This document shows positions 59,911 through 64,000 of a stretch of 64,000 nucleotides of DNA, piece by piece. How positions within the stretch are numbered: the stretch's first letter is position 1; each line of letters starts with the position of its first letter. The position numbers and the translations under genes were made by a program. Source of the DNA: Gossypium raimondii (taxonomy: Eukaryota > Streptophyta > Magnoliopsida > Malvales > Malvaceae); NCBI RefSeq assembly GCF_025698545.1, contig NC_068569.1:21948001-22012000 (forward strand). The letters run 5' to 3'. The notes beneath the pieces are model-generated. The model was given only the letters and a program-made list of their open reading frames with translations. It searched no databases and was not told where the DNA came from.

Positions 59911-60510
59911 TTCGATATTTAGTTATGACATGAGTTGTCAATTTTCCCAACATTAGGGGGTGAGAATAAAAAGCTGGATTAATAAAGTATTTGAAATGAA
60001 TTGTCAATGTCTAAGATCCTCGTACAAAGCAATGTGAACCAGAAGTTCAACAGATAATTCATTTTACAAATCAACTGTCAGATTCATTAACTCTCACATA
60101 CCAGCTGAAAATGCTCTAATACGAATTGTTATCCTAATAGGGCAAACTGTTAATGTAAAAAAAAAGTAATCCATGCATGAAGCGTGGAAGACCGATCAGT
60201 TCCAAAGATAAAAATCCTCATAAAAGTAAAGGAGCAAACATTCAAGATGGTCATATAGTAGAGGCGGGGGTTCCTAAAGAGACCCATGACATAACTAATT
60301 ATAAAACTCAAGAAGAGATCCAGGTACCTAAAAGTGAAAATGGAAATGATGAAAATAAAGAGATCTTGATAAGTTATGTCAATATGAGAAAAAGATGAAA
60401 CAAAAAAAAAAGTAGTTGCCGACAACAATTTTGCTTATAATATTGCTATTAAAATAATAAAAGAAAATAAAGATCTTGAGCCTAAATCTACTAAGGAACG
60501 TAAAAATAGA

Positions 60511-61215
60511 AAAGATTGGCCAAAATGGAAAGATGCAATTCAAGCAGAACTGAGTTCACTTTCTAAACGTGAAGTTTTTGGACCTGTAGTCCAAACACCT
60601 AAAGGTGTAAAAGTCGGTAGGATATAAATGGGTATTTATGTGAAAACAAAATGAAATTGATGAAGTCGTAAGATACAAAGCTCGCCTTGTAGCACAAGGA
60701 TTTTCGCAAAGGCTCGACATTGATTATGAAGAGATATATTCTCTTGTGGTGGATGCTATCACCTTTAGATATCTTAACATGCATCTAATGGATGTTGTTA
60801 CATTCTATTTATATAGTACACTTGAAAGTTAAATTTATATGAAAATCCCTGAATGATTTAAAACCCCGAAAAGATATAAAGTTTCTTGAGAAAATTACTC
60901 GATCGATTAAAGAAAAGCTTATATGGAATAAAAAAATCTAGATGTATGTGATACAATCTTTTAATGAATACTTGTTAAAAAGGTTACAAAACGATCCAAT
61001 TTGTCCAAGTGTCTATAAAAAGTTTGGATCTAATTTTGTGATAATTGTTGATTATGTTGATGGTCTAAATATTATTGGAACTCTGAAGAGCTTCAAAATA
61101 CAATAAATTGTTTTAAAAATAATTTGAAATGAAAGATCTTGAAAAAACAAAGTTTTATCTTGGATTACAAATCGAACATTTGAAAGATGAAATTTATGTT
61201 CATTAATAAACTTAT
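60511..61215 (+). pseudogene. Copia reverse transcriptase remnant
   Basis: Pieces in order are [40 protein letters not shown], a deletion, then IIVDYVDGLNI and MKDLEKTKFYLGLQIEHL. The catalytic YVDD box reads YVDG, and several stops and frameshifts interrupt the frame, so no active enzyme can be made. Confidence 0.8.
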
Positions 61216-61790
61216 ATGGAAAAAATATTAAAGAAATTTTACATGGATAAAGCACACCCATTAAGTACTCAAATGGTTGTACGATCGTTAGATGTGAATA
61301 AAGATTAATTTCGTCATTGCAAGAATGATGATGAGTTTCTTGGTCCTGTAGTGTCATATCTAAGTGCAATAGGGGCATTGATGTATCTTGCAAATAACAC
61401 AAGACTTGATATAACTTTCGTTGTAAACTTTTTAGCAATATTTAGTTCTTCTCCAACATGTCGACATTGGAATTGAATTAAACATGTATTTAGATATTTC
61501 AGAGGGACCATTGATATGGGGTTATTTTATTCAAATGATTCAAAATCCCTATTAGTTGGCTATGCTAATGTTGAATACTTATTAGATCCACATAAAGGTT
61601 GATCTCAAACAGGATATTTATTTACATGTGGGGTACTGCCATATCATGGCGTCAACAAAGCAAACATTAGTTGCCGCTTCTTCAATCATGCAAAAATAAT
61701 TACAATGCATGAGGCAAGTCAAGAGTGTGTTTGGCTAAGGTTATTGACCCAACATATCCAGAAGATATGTAATTTGCCTTTACAAAAAAG

Positions 61791-62048
61791 ATGTCAACTA
61801 TCTTATATGAAGATAATACAGCATGTATAGCTCAATTGAAAGGTGGTTACATCAAAGGAGATAGAACGAAACATATTTCACCAAAATTATTATTCACCCA
61901 TGATCTTGAGAAAATAGGTGATATAAATGTTCAACAAATTCGTTCTAGTGATAAATTAACAGATCTTTTTACTAAGGCATTGCCAACTTCAACATTTGAA
62001 AGACTACTACACAAGATTGGAATGTGTTGGCTCAAAGATGTAATGTAA
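61791..62048 (+). pseudogene. Copia RNase H C-terminal remnant
   Basis: An 85-codon open piece contains LYEDNTACIAQLKGG, DRTKHISPKL and SSDKLTDLFTKALPTSTFE, typical of copia RNase H ends. The upstream part of RNase H is frameshifted. Confidence 0.85.
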
Positions 62049-62264
62049 TGTTGCCATCAGGGGGAGTCTAAAAACAAGTTGTACTCTTTTCCTTTAACTA
62101 AAGTTTTATCCCTTTGGGTTTTCCTGGTAAAAGTTTTTAACGAGGCAGCTTGTAATAGAAGATTGTGTACTCTTTTTACTTCATTAGGTTTTTTATCCTA
62201 CAGGAATTTTCCTAATAAAATTTTAACGAGGCACATTATCTACCAGTGGATATCCAAGGGGAAG

Positions 62265-62488
62265 TGTTATGAATATCTTATTAAGTGGATGTCCATCATA
62301 ATTAAGATAAAGTTTTGATGTACTTTAAATTCTAATAGTTATTAGAATTAGATATCTACTTCTTTTATACTTCTTATGCATATAAATAGAGACTACGATA
62401 AAACATTGTAAATTATCTCTTTGATCAATAAAGTACATTCTTTATTGCTTTCATATTTTTTATTCTTTCCTGTCTTTATTTTATAACA
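62265..62488 (+). repeat. 3' LTR of the copia element
   Basis: 224 bp, TGTTATGAATATC to TTATAACA, with a TATAAATAG box at 62391-62399. It is followed by the ATTTT target duplication. Confidence 0.9.
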
Positions 62489-62867
62489 ATTTTAATTTTT
62501 TAGTGTATTATATATTTAATTTTTTTATATAAAAAATGAAATTAAAAAAAATTAATACTAACCAAATTAAGTCAAATTTTTAACATTTTTATCTGAGTTA
62601 AACTTGAACAAAAAATTAAGTCATTTTTTAGAACAAGCCAAGCCCAAACTTGAAAATCGACCTAAGATTTTAATAGAGCTCAAATCCGGCCATGAACAAC
62701 TCTAAATAAAATAGAGCAGATCTTAAGCCCAAATTGACGCCAGGGCATATAGCTACCCGCAGGTGAGTGACAGCCAAAGCCCCTAAGTGGATAATGCGAT
62801 AAAACCCCCGCTCTTACTCTTCCTTTCTTTCCCTCAATACTAATTTTCTTATCCCAAGCAGAGAAAA

Positions 62868-64000
62868 ATGGCTTCAATGTCATCTCTAATATTACCCCCA
62901 TATCTCACTAAACTCTCCTTCAAAACCCAATCAAACCAACACTTGCTCCAGTTCCTCCAACCCAGTTTGCCTAAAAATCTCACCTTGAGTTCACGTCCCA
63001 GAAAATTAAGGTTGTTTGTCGCGGCAGAAGAGCAAACCGCAACGGTGGCCTCCCCTTCTTCCGAGGCCGCCAGGAGGCTTTACGTTGGCAACATACCCAG
63101 AAATTTGAAAAATGACGAGCTGACAAAGATTGTCGAGGAACATGGCGCTGTTGAAAAAGCAGAGGTGCTTCCTTCCTTTCTTTTTTATTTCTTTTCCTTT
63201 TTTTTATAATTTATAACATCACTTAACAATAAGAGAAAAAGGGTTTTAAAGCCTTTCTGAAAATGCTGCTTTTCGTATGGATGAAAAATTGCAGGTGATG
63301 TATGATAAGTACTCCGGAAGGAGCCGCCGATTTGCTTTTGTTACCATGAAAACCTTGGAGGATGCTAATGCGGCAATCGAGAAACTAAATGGCACTGTAA
63401 GCCCAAACCCCTCATATACGAGGAAACGTAGCACATATGTTGAGGTATCTGGTTTTCATGGTGTTTTTTTTCTTATTCTTTCATGTATTGCAGCAAATTG
63501 GAGGGCGGGAGATCAAGGTAAACATCACCGAAAAGCCTCTGGCACAAGTGGATTTGTCTCTCCTTCAGGCGGAGGATTCCCAGTTCGTTGATAGCCCGCA
63601 TAAAGTTTATGTGGGAAACCTTGCGAAGACAGTAACTTCAGAGACACTAAAGAAGTTTTTTTCTGAGAAAGGGAAGGTAATGAGCGCCAAGGTTTCACGG
63701 GTCCCGGGGTCCTCCAAATCAGGGGGATTTGGGTTTGTATCATTCTCTTCAGATGAGGAAGTTGAAGCTGCCATCAATTCTTTTAACAATGCTGTAAGTT
63801 GTTCACCACTTTTTTTGCCTTTGCTTCTGCAATATACACCCTTGTTGTATGCAATGGTTTCAGTGACAGTTTTTCTTTTTAATGTTTATGAAATCCTGTT
63901 CGTTCTTCTTATTGTTATTACGAGTAAGTTTAGATCTTTTGAATGAGAGGCCTTTTACATCTGAATATCGGATCCTGTTGTGAAGTGTTTTTGCAGCATT
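62868..64000 (+). CDS. PSRP2: Plastid-specific 30S ribosomal protein 2 (PSRP2), partial
   Basis: Exons 62868-63164, 63295-63396 and 63494-63793; a fourth begins at 63997 and runs off the window. Residues 1-50 form a Ser/Leu/Lys-rich plastid transit peptide (MASMSSLILPPYLTKLSF...). RRM1 has RNP2 LYVGNI and RNP1 RRFAFVTM; RRM2 has RNP2 VYVGNL and RNP1 GGFGFVSF. The linker holds GREIKVNITEKPLAQ and DSPHKVYVGNLAKTV, matching Arabidopsis PSRP2 (At3g52150). This is a nuclear-encoded RNA-binding component of the chloroplast small ribosomal subunit. The reading frame is intact through 232 residues. The missing part should be only the short end of RRM2 and the C-terminus. Confidence 0.92.

Larger units (their letters stand above)
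57452..62488 (+). mobile_element. Ty1/copia LTR retrotransposon, decayed, both LTRs present
   Basis: LTRs lie at 57452-57683 and 62265-62488, with a perfect 5-bp target duplication ATTTT (57447-57451 and 62489-62493). A primer-site-like CGTTATCAGTATGATGA follows the 5' LTR, and a polypurine tract AAGGGGAAG (62256-62264) precedes the 3' LTR. The internal 4.6 kb shows gag, integrase, reverse transcriptase and RNase H in copia order but with many stops, frameshifts and deletions. Two 67-bp tandem units (62081-62147 and 62167-62233) ending in ACGAGGCA lie before the polypurine tract. Confidence 0.9.
57176..62702. mobile_element. TIR element, copy 4, split by a copia insertion
   Basis: The left part is 57176-57451 and the right part 62494-62702, the two halves of one element of about 485 bp. 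The left end ATTGTTCAGGTCCTCCG opposes the right end, which reads AGTTGTTCATGGCCGGA on the other strand. The subterminal text matches copies 1-3. Flanks show TAAATAAAATTAGA on the left (57162-57175) and TAAATAAAATAGA on the right (62703-62715), an imperfect 13-14-bp duplication. Confidence 0.6.

Overview
The window is plant nuclear DNA, most likely from a dicot of the cotton family (Malvaceae, Gossypium-like). Its genes have GT-AG introns, it is very AT-rich between genes, and it carries nested LTR retrotransposons. The gypsy-type LTRs with TGTAACACCC ends and arrays of GTAAGACCATG units are the kind I associate with cotton, so the organism call is an inference. Nothing looks prokaryotic, and I recognised no tRNA or rRNA gene.

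Layout. Positions 1-16.4 kb hold no gene: AT-rich spacer, small inverted-repeat elements, and a deep nest of retroelements at 7.0-15.7 kb. A copia remnant there was entered by a 2.4-kb and a 2.6-kb gypsy-like solo LTR. The second was entered by a third solo LTR and the first by a TIR element. All four insertions keep matching target-site duplications. Positions 16.6-25.9 kb hold a tandem duplication of a gene for a small mitochondrial inner-membrane protein (COX7c-like, complex IV), with a decayed copia gag fragment between the copies. Positions 26-28.6 kb are AT-rich, with a LINE RNase H scrap and a long-TIR element.

From 28.9 to 55.5 kb there is a gene-rich block, all on the + strand: SEC15A-like exocyst subunit (one coding exon), CCA tRNA nucleotidyltransferase (15 exons), PDIL5-2-type membrane protein disulfide isomerase (5 exons), a 1,472-residue EDRF1-like TPR protein (9 exons) and TMEM18 (4 exons). 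A solo LTR lies between the CCA and PDIL5-2 genes. Positions 57.2-62.7 kb hold a decayed copia element with both LTRs and an ATTTT target duplication, itself inserted into a TIR element. The window ends inside a plastid ribosomal RNA-binding protein gene (PSRP2); three exons and the first bases of the fourth are present.

The genes are unrelated housekeeping genes: secretion, tRNA 3'-end maturation, ER folding, nuclear envelope, mitochondrial respiration and plastid translation. They do not form a pathway. The PDIL5-2/EDRF1 adjacency matches my recollection of neighbouring Arabidopsis loci (At1g35620, At1g35660). I found no convincing new multi-gene system. The most unusual signal is a tandem array of eight short hairpins inside a solo LTR, whose stems vary by compensatory changes.
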